64,000 bases of DNA from Clavelina lepadiformis (Eukaryota; Chordata; Ascidiacea; Aplousobranchia; Clavelinidae), in the NCBI RefSeq assembly GCF_947623445.1, contig NC_135243.1:7380501-7444500 (forward strand), given 5' to 3'. Both the position numbers and the translations under genes were made by a program. Below, piece by piece: positions 11,801-22,124 of this stretch. Numbering within the stretch: position 1 is the first letter of the stretch; every line of letters starts with the position of its first letter. The notes beneath the pieces were generated by a model. It saw nothing but the letters and a program-made list of their open reading frames with translations, made no database searches and was not told where the DNA came from.

Positions 11801-12902
11801 TTATAGAAAATGGAAACAATTGTCATGAAAAAATCACAAAACTTGATTCAAATAACTACTACCATCATTCAAACGACAAGATTTCAAATGACGCCTCAGC
11901 TCTTGACGTGGACTTTGAATTAAATATCATAACGGAGCTGATAGACGAAATTGGTGATGACGTAGAAAATTGGCTTTTTTCCGATAAAAAATATTTGAAA
12001 CCACCAACAGTTCATCATTACCCCCAAAGTGACTGTAGCGTGAAGGAAAAAAACAGAAAGTTTATCAAAAGTGTAAGATCATCTGAAAGGGTTTTGGTGA
12101 GAATTATTTTGTTTTTATTTCGTTTTATGAAGATGTTAATTGTGATTATATCAATAAAATGTTATGAAAGTATTATGTTCATACCATTTACCATGACATT
12201 TATATTTTAGGCTGATTACCAGCTGTTGAACATAGACCGTTGCTATCCCACAAATGAGGTAGCACCTCTTAACAAAACGTTCCCGTTCAAATCAAATGAT
12301 GTCATTGGAATGAAAGGTAAATCAAAACTTAAGTACTTGGGTGTATTAAATTTGAGCATTCATTGTTGAAATTGTATTTCTACGTAAGCAGTTAAAAACA
12401 AACTTCCTGTCTTTTACAAATGCAACCTTTACCGAGCCGAGGCCGCAGCAGCAGCAGCACAAACCAACCAGAAAGGTAAAAAGGTCTAAATTTATTAGAC
12501 AAAATTGTACGTTTCTTATTTTCTTTTTATGGAATTATAACCTTTAATTGATTCATTCTTATTGAAACAGTTAACACTTATATTTTATTCTAAGGACTTA
12601 CCATGAAAAATTGTCCAGTGGTTTATCTGCCAACCAAGACGGTCAACAACTCCGATATTTCTGGATATCTTGCAGCACTGGCCCAATGTTCTTCCAAAGA
12701 AATTTCCAACCTTTCATTGCCTAATTCTTTGCCAACTTTTCCTGGAGGATGTATATCACTGGATGACATCTCTGCTTGTTCAATGAAGTCAGGAAAACGA
12801 AAGATTGATGAAGATGACCACGAGTTCCCAAGTTTATCTGAACTAAAATCTTTCTATAACCAATTTCCTCCCACAATTGGAGATGTTTCAGAAATGTTTT
12901 AA
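8890..12902 (+). CDS. Tbx6-r: Tbx6-related T-box transcription factor, gene 2
   Basis: T-box regulator, paralogue of gene 3. Twelve exons keep frame: 8890-9350, 9562-9817, 10059-10210, 10293-10400, 10488-10665, 10785-10934, 11262-11323, 11480-11721, 11807-12096, 12211-12316, 12392-12475, 12595-12902, about 798 residues. A Gln/Asn-rich N-terminus is followed by the T-box at about 250-455 (LWSNFDNVITKMVLSKDG, RRMFPTLNYELIGLDP, YFHPDSSAYGDLW, LKVSNHLH, MQAYQPRLHVIEL). The usual AYQN site reads DLYQDTD, a divergent end of the DNA-binding fold. The C-tail has an acidic ITELIDEIGDDVENWL segment, the DYQLLNID motif, a small FYKCNLYRA exon and a last exon with GCISLDDISACSM. Exon 8 is uncertain: without the weak donor at 11722 it would run to a stop at 11757. 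Exon 5 has a CAGCAG double acceptor. The 11262 acceptor follows an intron enlarged by a MITE. Confidence 0.87.
10969..11204. mobile_element. 236-bp non-autonomous DNA transposon in intron 6 of gene 2
   Basis: The ends are inverted (AATGTTCCCTCTAA at the left, TTAGAGGGAACATT at the right) and the insertion is flanked by the direct repeat GCTTGTAAAC (10959-10968 and 11205-11214). The matching intron of gene 3 (near 44150) has a single CTGTAAAC and no insert, so it entered after the duplication. The inside is GC-rich near the right end (CGCACGCGCGC). The superfamily is not certain. Confidence 0.8.
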
Positions 12903-13277
12903 ATTTTCAAAAGGTTCAAAAGATGAAAGTTCATAGTTTTGTTAGGTTCATCCAAGTTCAACTGAATTTCGAAAGTGGTGGTTTTTATCAATTTGGCCGT
13001 AAGATATTTGAAATAGTCCATGCACATTTTCATGTTTGAATAATAATCAAATATAAATGTGGTCTAGTTTTAAATATGGTGAGTTGTCTTTTACGTTTTT
13101 ACTGACTTACCTTCCTACAAACAAGAATATTTTGGAAAGTTTTAAATTTCCAATGCAAACGCATCATTTGGTTGCACTATGCGATCTAAATTGTTGAGTG
13201 ATTATTTTAATTTTATTATCCCTGATTTTATTAATATGAGCACGTATATTTTCATATTTTAGTGGCAACAAGAGTAA

Positions 13278-13283
13278 AATAAA
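13278..13283 (+). terminator. Polyadenylation signal of gene 2
   Basis: AATAAA about 375 bases after the stop, in the same AATAAAAGTTGG context as genes 1 and 3. Confidence 0.55.
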
Positions 13284-13740
13284 AGTTGGATTCGTTTAAA
13301 ATATTTCGGTTGCTTTGTGGAGTTTGCTGTTACCAAGTAATTGACTGAAGTTTAAAAGTAAATATCCAATATCTGTCTATACGATTAAATTTTCGTCGTT
13401 GTTCTCTTGTTGAAGAAGTTACTCAATCATCCATATAGTAAAGGGTAGGAGCAAGAGTTCACAGTTACATATAGCCTATAACATTGCATGCTCTTGTGTA
13501 CCACACGCAAAAGCTGTGGAGTTTGGTAATCCCCATTTCTATACAAGTTTGAGCTTAAACGTCTGACGCTGGTTCGCAGACGATCATAGGTCGTATCTAA
13601 CTCTTCCTAATAAAATTATCATACATCAACATATGTCAAGCTATCGGCAAGCTCCATGGCCGAAACAAATTATTTCCTTATTTGCTCTCTGCTCGTCCTG
13701 CCATAAAATCGTTGATGAACAACAGCTTTTTGTCAGTGGC

Positions 13741-14113
13741 GATGCGGCGATGCGGCGATGCGGCGATGCGGCGATGCGGCGATGCGGCGATGCGGCGATG
13801 CGGCGATGCGGCGATGCGGCGATGCGGCGATGCGGCGATGCGGCGATGCGGCGATGCGGCGATGCGGCGATGCGGCGATGCGGCGATGCGGCGATGCGGC
13901 GATGCGGCGATGCGGCGATGCGGCGATGCGGCGATGCGGCGATGCGGCGATGCGGCGATGCGGCGATGCGGCGATGCGGCGATGCGGCGATGCGGCGATG
14001 CGGCGATGCGGCGATGCGGCGATGCGGCGATGCGGCGATGCGGCGATGCGGCGATGCGGCGATGCGGCGATGCGGCGATGCGGCGATGCGGCGATGCGGC
14101 GATGCGGCGATGC
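13741..14113. repeat. 8-bp tandem array (GATGCGGC), about 47 units
   Basis: An essentially perfect array of an 8-base unit over 373 bases. As 8 is not a multiple of 3, all three forward frames read the same 8-residue cycle (MRRCGDAA) and no frame on either strand has a stop. The apparent 120-170 residue proteins here are therefore an effect of the unit length. The array lies between gene 2's 3' flank and the orphan-exon segment, near a rearrangement boundary, and is absent from the gene 3 side. Confidence 0.95.
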
Positions 14114-14329
14114 CTTACAGAGGCGTTAACCCAACCTTAAGCTATAGTGATGGTTGAATAGATCTTAATCAAAAAACGACAACGACATAATTATATGCGT
14201 ATACACAAATATTCGTTATTTACTTTTAATTAAAATTAAATTACTTGATAAAGTTAAAAATTGATATATTGTAAAGGTGACCAATTTTATTATATTCTAC
14301 TGCCACAAATATATTAAAATATACGATTG

Positions 14330-15136
14330 TAAGGTACCTGTACCGAATAAGGCCCACCTAACACTTTTTTGAAAATAACTCAAGAACCATAAATGAGAAT
14401 AGACTGAAAAATCGTATTCTATTATTGAGGGTATATGACTACAACATATTAAAACCACAATACCTGACAACCCCCCAAAAAAATTTTATAAAGAAATTAA
14501 AAATTCCAAAAAATGGGCCTTATTAGGAGCATAGGCTCCTAATAAGGCCCACCAATTTTGTGAGTATTTTGATTCAAAACATAGTAATAGACAACATATA
14601 ACATTATTAGAAATTTCACATTTTAAGTTGTACAAACATTTAAAAATATTCCACTAGGCGCATCAAAGTAACTGCAACAATTTGCCAACTGATGACTGGA
14701 ACCACACTTGAAGTTTGGACATCAATTAGCCAAGCATCTTGTATGGGCCTTATTAGGCGCATGTGGCATCCACGAAAAAAATGTCACATTTTTATCATCA
14801 GAAAAATTTTAGCAAAAAAAAGTGCATTATCCTTTTCAATACTAAGTTGGTTGTTACATGAAAACTTCAGCCGGCTGACAACAGTTCATTTAACCGGCCA
14901 AATTCTCACTTACTTTTTTTCTAAATTAACAAAACCACCTTAACTGCAAATATTAAATTTTTGTTGTGCTCTAGCGAATCGGTTGATCACGTGACAAGGA
15001 TGAAATCTGGTAAACCATCATGAATTTATATTAGTTTTTATGTAGGGACAAAATCTTTCATTTATTTGCACGGGTTTGCGAAATATGAGCAATGGGCCTT
15101 ATTAGGGACCGGGCCTTATTCGGTACAGGTACCTTA
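14330..15136. mobile_element. Palindrome-rich non-autonomous DNA transposon with TA target site
   Basis: Perfect 26-base terminal inverted repeats (14330-14355 and 15111-15136, starting TAAGGTACCTGTACCGAATA). The core GGGCCTTATTAGG recurs inside at 14515, 14745 and 15094, with a hairpin at 14515-14550 (16-base arms, 4-base loop). The equivalent flank of gene 3 has the uninterrupted site near 42001-42020, with a single TA at 42012-42013 where this copy has TA on both sides. TA duplication fits Tc1/mariner-type elements. No transposase is seen inside. Confidence 0.88.
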
Positions 15137-15188
15137 TACAAAAAAAAATTATAAAATCACTGATGACAAAATTATAATAATCTCTCAA

Positions 15189-15683
15189 CCCTATTTACAC
15201 TACGTGTGGCTCACCCTGCACACAGTTGCCTCCTTTTACTGTAAATACTTGAAAATTGGTGACTTGTCCTAAAAAATGTCCAGCTATCTGCCCATGTTTG
15301 TTTTATAAAGTTTGATTTGGTAATCTTTGAGATATCATCATGTTTTCATACTTTGCGCGTTGAAGTTCAATAAACTGTTCTCTTGTTTTCTCTTCTCGCG
15401 CTCAGCTGGTGTTCCAGGCCATTAGCACAGCAGGAGCGTGGCGAACAAAGAAAAGCTTCTAAAAATGTATCACTTGTAGAAATACTTAATTTACACAAAA
15501 TTCACTTTCTTTAGTTTTACAATTATGATGTATACATTAAGCCTGATGTTTTTGCTACTAGCCTGTAAAAAATCCAATCAGTTTACGACTATAGTTTTCG
15601 AGTTATTAACGATTGAAAATTTGTGTGCAGTGTCAGTCACACCTAGTTAAAATAGTGAAGTCGCTCACTCGGTTTGGATAGGG
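15189..15683. mobile_element. Candidate 495-bp insertion with CCCTAT ends
   Basis: Present in the orphan-exon segment but absent from the matching flank of gene 3 (near 42060-42090). It begins CCCTATTTACAC and ends GGATAGGG, weakly inverted ends, with TCAA on both sides (15185-15188 and 15684-15687). The short repeats make the boundaries tentative, and the inside shows no gene. Confidence 0.4.
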
Positions 15684-15962
15684 TCAACAATGCAGCTGGA
15701 GCAAAGTGCAACGAACTCATGCGTTTTAATTGGAAATTGAAAACCTGCCAAAATATTCTTGTTTGTAGGGAGGAAAGTCAGTAAAAACGTATAAAACAAG
15801 TCACTACATTAAAAACTGAGCAACATTTTACTTGCTTATTATTCAAACATGAAACATTTGAATGCACGATATCTAATAATTTACTAGCACGTTGATAAAA
15901 TACAATTTCAAACTAACTGTAAATCGGTTGAACTTGGAAAAACGTAACAAAACCATGAACTA

Positions 15963-16294
15963 TTATTTTGATGATTTAAAACATTTTTGAAACATCTCCA
16001 CTTGTGAGAGGAAATTTGTATAAAAGGACTTGAGGTCAGACAAATTTGGGAATCCGTCGTCATCGTGAACAAACTTTCGTTTTCCTAACGTCATTGAACA
16101 AGCAGAGATGTTATCGAGTGATATACACCCATCAGAAGAATTTGGCATTGAACCCGGCATTGAAAAGTCGGGAATTTCTATGGAAGAACATTGGGCCGTC
16201 TTGTATACGGGTGCTGCAAGATGTCCAGAAATATCGGAGTTGTTGACCGTCTTGGTTGGCAAATAAATTACTGGAGAACTTTTCATGGTAAGTC
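15963..16294 (-). pseudogene. Orphan last exon of a Tbx6-related gene
   Basis: An acceptor (TTTTAAG) precedes an open last exon closely like the last exons of genes 2 and 3: PVIYLPTKTVNNSDISGHLA, GCISLDNISACSM, FPNLSDLKSFY. No T-box or other upstream exons exist on this strand; homology stops in the preceding intron near 16380, before the small FYKC exon. The 3' flank down to about 14160 also matches gene 3's flank, interrupted by the inserts at 14330-15136 and 15189-15683. It is a segmental remnant, tail-to-tail with gene 2, and cannot encode a T-box protein alone. Confidence 0.85.
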
Positions 16295-16389
16295 CTTAAA
16301 ATAAAATAGAAGTGTTCAGTGTTTTAAAAAGATTTAAGAAACAATTATTTCCAATTTCAGAAATATACCTCTGTATATTATACATATAT

Positions 16390-17560
16390 TATCACTGGCC
16401 TTTGTGAAGTCATAGGAATCGTTACAAACGTTAGAGTTACAAACGTAAGAGAAGATAGAAAAAAGCGCGAATCTAACGGTCTGATAAGGTGGAATTTTCT
16501 TACACCAGAACGTTCCTAACCTGGGAAGATATATGACAGGATCTGACCAATTACAAGGAGCTGCTTTATAGGCAAGGCTATATAATGCTTTATAGACCTA
16601 CTGGTTGCGTGTAGCTAGTTCTACTGTTCTAGACCTAGTTTGATTAATTTTTGTTTCATCCCAACTTGTAAGATATAAGGTATACGGGCAAGCCAGATAA
16701 GAATATTTGCAAAATGCTCGGGGATGTTAGATCCGTGCACAAGGCTGCTTTGTTTAATGCTTTTTTTTGTTGTGCAGGAGATTTTACTCTCGAAAACCGC
16801 AATGATTCCAATGTGGCCGGTAGGTAGGACACCATACATGTGTTGGATTTGAATACAGTACTGGTACTAGGCCTAGGCCTACAGTATCACAATTATTACA
16901 TTATTACCATAATAATAATTACTATTGTGGCACCCTCGTACACAAAAGATTTATCTAGTGTGCATATCAAACTTATACCATCATGTCAAACTTTATCATT
17001 AAGATTTATATAAGCAAAAAAAATTGAATCTTCAGTGCACACCGTCACAACAAAACTTGTGTCTTTGCATCATCGTTGGTTGAAAGCTGTCATGCATTTC
17101 AGCCAAGAATATTTTAAACCTTGCGTGTTTTCGGAAAACATCAGTTTGCGCTGTAGCCCATTGTAGTGGGCCTATAGCCAGCCAGAATAGGCATATCTTT
17201 TGGTTATACATCAAACAGAGAACATGAGCCTACATGATAAGAGAGATAGTTTATTTTCACAATTCAAAGTAAACTAAAATTTATCATAATATAATTTTAG
17301 CATAATTGATTGGTGTGCTGGGGCAGCGAATAGACCTCACAGTCATATGACAGTTGCCCCAGACTCTATTGCAAAAAACAATTGAAGCGGATAGAAAACT
17401 GAAACACAATTAATTAAAATAATACTATAAAACAAAAAAGACACACTACAGCACTAACAGTTGATTAAAATAATTTTTTAACCAAATAAAAAATCAACAA
17501 TAATAGGATGCAAATATTATGATGCGAAAGAAATTAATCACCATACATTTATTACCTTAT
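16390..17560. other. AT-rich spacer without a recognised gene
   Basis: No domain, tRNA-like fold or terminal repeats recognised. It separates the orphan-exon segment from the transposon-rich stretch that follows. Confidence 0.45.
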
Positions 17561-17569
17561 TCACAATTA

Positions 17570-18070
17570 TCCAAAAACACTTACCTTGCACAAGACCACT
17601 TCTTAATTGATATGAGAAATATCTATGAGACTAATTTTTTTTCATATTGTTTGGTATTTTAATCCAAAATTTAGGTCCTCAAAATGTTAACTTTTTTTAC
17701 TTTTTACTGTTTTGGTTCGGGGCAAGAATAAGTTGTCCTGTGATGACCTAGTATTGTATTTGTGTACTTTTTGGATTTCGCTGAAATAGTCATTAAATAT
17801 TTGGGGAAGAACATTTGTGTAATAGTTATGCATAAATTTGCCTGTCTGTAATTGATAGATTTGAGATACATTTAGAATATCGTTTGCGCTATAAAGTGTA
17901 GTTAGTTTGGTATATTTGTTAATAATGATAAGTAATCTTACTAGTTTATTGTGAATTATATTTAATGGTTTTAAAACACTATTTGATGCTGATCCCCAAG
18001 CCAATTTACCATATTTTAAAGCACTATAAACTAGACTACGGTTTAGTATATCATCATCAAAACCTTTTTA
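17570..18070 (-). mobile_element. LINE remnant, C-terminal end of a reverse transcriptase
   Basis: The minus strand reads RSLVYSALKYGKLAWGSAS, then IHNKLVRLL, FMHNYYTNVLPQIFNDYF, YNTRSSQDN and LPRTKTVKSKKS. This order (YS.L.YG...WG, NKLVRL, LP..F..YF, YNTRS, RT..GK.S) is the conserved tail downstream of the polymerase core in jockey/CR1/L2-type LINEs. The frame ends soon after, but the usual GPK.W..IP-type sequence can still be made out in another frame downstream. The polymerase core is absent. It is an old 5'-truncated fragment. Confidence 0.75.
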
Positions 18071-18639
18071 TTGGTAAATTGTCGAATTTTGTACAAGACA
18101 CCACTTAGCACCGATAACTTCTATTTCGAATAAAAAACAAAATTTAAAACATTATAGGCCTGTGTATGTAATTGTTTTCTGGCTATAAGAGTTTGTTTGT
18201 ATTTATGAAATTGTGGTGCATAAAGTAATTGTGCTAGATTGTCTCACTGCTTAGATTTTTATAGTCTAAACTGTTAATCTTGGAAATTTTGTGTGGAAGA
18301 TTAACCAACAACAGTTGTCTGTGCTTTTTAAGGCCATGGTTTAAAAAATTCACACTTGAAAAACTCAATTTTGTGTGGTCCTAATTTACTAATTTACTCT
18401 TGTTCCTGAAGTAAAATATTTCCCTTTATAACCTCAAAATTTGTTTTATTAGTCCGTTTTTAGAACATAATTGCATAAAATTGAGTATAAAGACGAGGTG
18501 TTGAAGATTTTTAGCACAGTATGATTCGTGTTATACAGCCGAAGTTGCATATCTTATAATAGATAATTGCGTAAATTAGACAAAATTTTTGGTCCGGATG
18601 GTTTCCTATCATTTTTATTGCATTTAACTTCTTGCCTAA

Positions 18640-19165
18640 AAATTGCTCATTTTTTTTATTTTTTTGCGACAGCTTTTTTCAACACATGTTGCTGAATTTT
18701 CGTAAGTGAATGTAATTATAGCGATCTAATTTCTTGATTGCTGCCAGCGCTTCTATTGGAGATGGGACAGCAGGTCGTACGTCTTATACAGAAATATCTT
18801 CATCATCATCTTCTTCTCCATCTTCATCAACTGTTAACTCAAAATGCTGCTCTCCGTGATTGTTTCGCGAGTAATGAGTCCTTCATCGCTTGTATAATAA
18901 TTGAAAAAACCATACCTTTCTGGAATTAAACCCACCGCTTGAAGTCTTTTCTATATCCCTACAATTTCTCTATTGCTGATTTCTTGTTCGTCTAGGACCT
19001 AAGTTGTCTTCAGGTTGGATGAAGTTGACTTTTTTAAAAAAGTTTTTTATAGTTGCTTCCGAGACAGAATTCCAGGCATTGTTCACAAGCCTCATTCCTT
19101 CTAAAACATCGATTTTGAAGTTCCTTTTTCTCTTCAAATGGCAATAAATGCATTTGTGCTAGGTT
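18640..19165 (-). mobile_element. Decayed Tigger/pogo-type transposase, C-terminal part
   Basis: On the minus strand near 19070-19110 a frame reads LVNNAWNSVSEATIKNFFKK followed by VNF. This matches the region after the DDE catalytic core in Tigger/pogo (DDE-1, Tc1/mariner superfamily) transposases, usually AW..V...TI.NCFRKAGF. Farther along, an acidic stretch (DEDGEEDDDEDI) and EALAAIKKL fit the tail of such proteins. Several frames are needed to follow it, so it is inactive. Its terminal repeats were not found. The catalytic core is missing. Confidence 0.6.
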
Positions 19166-19569
19166 TTTGCGATAATATACAAACCTAAACCGTTATACGA
19201 TAACGTCATTAAGTCGAAAGTGGTATTGCGTCCCAGAGTGAAAAGAATAGCTACAACTGTCACTATAATTGAACAAAATGCTCTGGGATTCAAAAAAGGT
19301 TTCGATTATAGACGAACTATCAATATAGCCGAAGTCGATATAGGTAAACTTGAAAGTACGTAAAAGATAGGAATTTCGCCGGTACCAACGAAAAAGTGTA
19401 GATATATGCAAACTGTCAATGTAGCCAAAGTCGATATAGCCGAATACTACTGCAAATGCAACCAATCTCTTTGTTATTTCTTTCCAATCTTTATTGAAAT
19501 TTTTTTCTGGGAATGAAAGTTACTTTCTGATCTAGCTGTTGTGTCACAAGCTCATACGAGTTGATTGAC

Positions 19570-19860
19570 GTATGAGAATACACAAAAGATGCATAATATT
19601 CTATTACACATTTACATCTTTCTAGTTCACTTGTAATTTTTTTGAATTTAAGACATTTAGGCTGTTTAAGAAGGAGAGAAAATTAAAAAGGTAAACTTTA
19701 GAATAGATATCAAAAGCACACAAGGATTAAAAACAGATTGCTTTATGTACTAGAAATTCAAGGAATCAAATCGTTTTTGATCTTTAAAATAGGTATGACG
19801 GAATACACAACATACGGTAACGTAATAATAAAATATGTTATTTATAATAATAATAAAATA
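19570..19860. repeat. Third copy of a P450 intron segment
   Basis: The sequence from about 19575 (ACAAAAGATGCATAATA) to 19850 matches intron 3 of the P450 copies (about 26233-26490 and 37564-37830), including TTGCTTTATGTACTAGAAAT and ATGACGGAATACACAACATA. The flanking exons are absent. It shows that the tandem P450 duplication had a further unit to the left, now reduced to intron DNA joined to a Ty3-like fossil. Confidence 0.7.
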
Positions 19861-19861
19861 T

Positions 19862-21446
19862 AGCTTATTTACCTAAACATGACGTTGTAGCAAGCATCTC
19901 ATCATCTGGAAACAAAGAAGTTGACTCAGGTTCTGATCTGAACTCAGAGGTCTTGGGTTCCATGTCAAAGCCAAAAAGCACTTTTAGCGGCCAGATTTTC
20001 CAGGTGTACCGACACTTAATCACGCGACACTTAATCACGCGACGCTTAATCACCGACACATAATCACTAGGACACTTAATCACGCGACACATAATCACTA
20101 GGACATTTAATCACGCGACACATAATCACTAGGACATTTAATCACGCGACTTGGATACTTAATCACGCGACATTTAATCACGCGACACATAATCACTTGG
20201 ATGTCGGAAAAGCGTGAGGAAAATTCAGTAATTCAAGCTCGTGTGCATCTCTCTGTGGGAATGGCGATGTGGATTGCTTTTAAGGTTGGCCTAAAGCCAA
20301 AGGCTATTAGTCTTTCTTTTAGAACTCCCCGACAATTGTCTTTGACTCCGTTGCGCCGGCTTTCTCTATAATGTTTCTTTAAATCAACACCAGCTTCATA
20401 AAGTCTAATTGTTATATTGTCCGAAGTAAGTTGTATCACAATAGAAACATTTTCATCATCTTTTCACATTTAAACAAAACTATAACTCCAATTCAGTAAT
20501 GAACAGTCCAGAAGGTAAAACTGATATTATGTGTAGAGACAAGAAGGGGAGATTTTAACCAAACCTTAGTTTTTATACAAACACATTAGCCAATCAGGAA
20601 ATAACATGTCATTTTGCATTGCTACGTATAACCTATGTAATATCTAACATTATTCTATTGTCACAACGTGCACAAATGCAACGTGCAACGTTTCTGCAAG
20701 GAATTGCTGGTACTCAACCTTCTATTCCAATACGGTACAAGGCACTGAAACTGCGCGTGCAAAACACAGTTGACCGTTATCTGTCAAGCGAGATTTTAGT
20801 CTATCTTCGTGCAGTTGCTTACATTTCCCATGCATAACATTGCTGTAAATTGTAAATGTAAATAAACATTGTAAATGTGTGATTAAATGTCGCGTGATTA
20901 AATGTCCTAGTGATTATGTGTCGCGTGATCAAATGTCCTAGTGATTATGTGTCGCGTGATTAAGTGTCGCGTGATTAAATGTCCTAGTGATTATGTGTCG
21001 GTGATTAAGCGTCGCGTGATTAAGTGTCGCGTGATTAAGTGTCACCAAACCGATTTTCCATAATCGAAAAAACTTGCTTTGCCCAGGAGTCAGTTTGTTA
21101 TTCATGCAACAAAACGGAGCATTTTTCACGCGTATGCCACTCTCAATATTAAAACTCCACTCACAAGAAACCTTCTGGAATGTCACATTCGGCTGCACTC
21201 TCTCCCTTATTGTGCACAATCTCTGCCGAATGCCCTGGGGGCTTAATAAAATCAAGTATTACAGTTAAAGTAAACAACCGGAATTTGACAGCATTGATTG
21301 ATTCTGGAAGTACAGAGAGCTACATTAACCCTTCTGTTTGCAGGGAGCTCAAGTTAAAAATTTATCTTTCTAGTCATCACGTCCAAAAGTCATCGACTGC
21401 CGTGAAAGTCAAATCGTTTGGATTCTGTTTGGCAGATATTTGCTGA
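19862..21446 (+). mobile_element. Ty3/gypsy-like fossil, left copy (gag end to protease)
   Basis: A degraded fragment matching the fossil at 30846-31300. It holds the end of the gag region and a retropepsin-like protease segment with the motif ALIDSGSTESYIN. The polymerase region is absent. It is interrupted by the foldback-like element at 20003-21051. The fragment is truncated on both sides and carries several breaks; it is older than the insertion it hosts. The right side joins directly to the P450 3' flank near 21490. Confidence 0.75.
20003..21051. mobile_element. Foldback-like element nested in the gypsy fossil
   Basis: A 1049-bp insert flanked by the 9-base direct repeat GATTTTCCA (19994-20002 and 21052-21060). 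Its two arms (20003-about 20205 and about 20878-21051) are inverted copies of each other, each built of short tandem units such as GACACTTAATCACGC and GACACATAATCACTAG. The sister fossil at about 30985 preserves the uninterrupted site. Long inverted arms made of tandem repeats plus 9-base target duplications fit Foldback or Mutator-like elements. The middle (20210-20875) has short frames of no recognised family. Confidence 0.88.
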
Positions 21447-22124
21447 GAAGATCACGATTACCCATCAGTAAGACTGAACGTTCTTGAGAAACTGTACTTG
21501 TTGATTTAACTTGGTTATATTTATTCCTCATTGTTTATATATGTGATAAAAAGTAACATTGAATCGAGACAGCAAAAAGCATCTTCTCGACTGGGTTATA
21601 GTAGAATTATTATATTGGGTGTAACCCATTGCAATATATAAATGCGCTAGTTAGTACAGGAAAACACATCATAAAGAAAAAAACACAAAAGCGATACGAA
21701 ATGCAAGCTACAAATATTCGATAGGAAATTGTTTGCTTTACATTGTTACATTACATTGTTTACAACAATTTACAACAGTTACATTGTTTGCAGGCTGTTA
21801 GGGAAATGGGATATTTCAGGTTCTGGATTACTTGTATCTTGCGAGTAATGTAAACATAATTATTGAGGTCACGTCACATAATTTTACGTAATATTTGTTT
21901 CGCTGTCGAAAGCAATTTATTATACTTTTATACTTCATATATTTATTGCAGGGCTGGAGGTAACACCTTAAACAGTGAACACATAGAAGTTAGATATTGA
22001 TGACAGCAGAGTGCGTTTTGCTTAATGAAGATACCTGTGTGCCATCTCGTCGTGCAACAAAAAGATTAACCCAGCAGGTATTTTAATTACAGTAAGTGTT
22101 ACCCGAAAATGACAATTCAACAAA

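Larger units (their letters stand above)
7745..13340 (+). repeat. Left arm of the large inverted duplication (gene 2 side)
   Basis: The arm pairs, reversed, with about 41820-47465. It holds the neighbour-gene exon fragment, conserved upstream sequence, gene 2 and its 3' flank to beyond the polyadenylation signal. Identity is uneven: upstream DNA and intron 2 are almost unchanged, whereas introns 1 and 6 and the 3' exons have diverged. The left arm alone carries the 236-bp element at 10969-11204. Confidence 0.85.

Noticed and set aside
12421-12475. Treating the CAG-rich stretch as a plain trinucleotide repeat in an intron
   Set aside because: It is the end of a phase-preserving exon conserved in gene 3 and in the pseudogene.
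13633-14157. Three overlapping repeat proteins of 120-170 residues
   Set aside because: They are one 8-bp tandem array read in three frames; an 8-base unit gives the same cycle in each frame.
14692-14943. An 83-residue frame inside the TA-flanked element
   Set aside because: No transposase motif; composition follows the AT-rich interior and the repeat core runs through it.
19193-19465. YIDFGYIDS repeat protein
   Set aside because: Only two or three short degenerate repeats, on the strand opposite to most nearby signals; no family recognised and no support for expression.
20938-21255. Protein with NHATLNHATLNH repeats
   Set aside because: It is the translated inverted arm of the foldback-like element.
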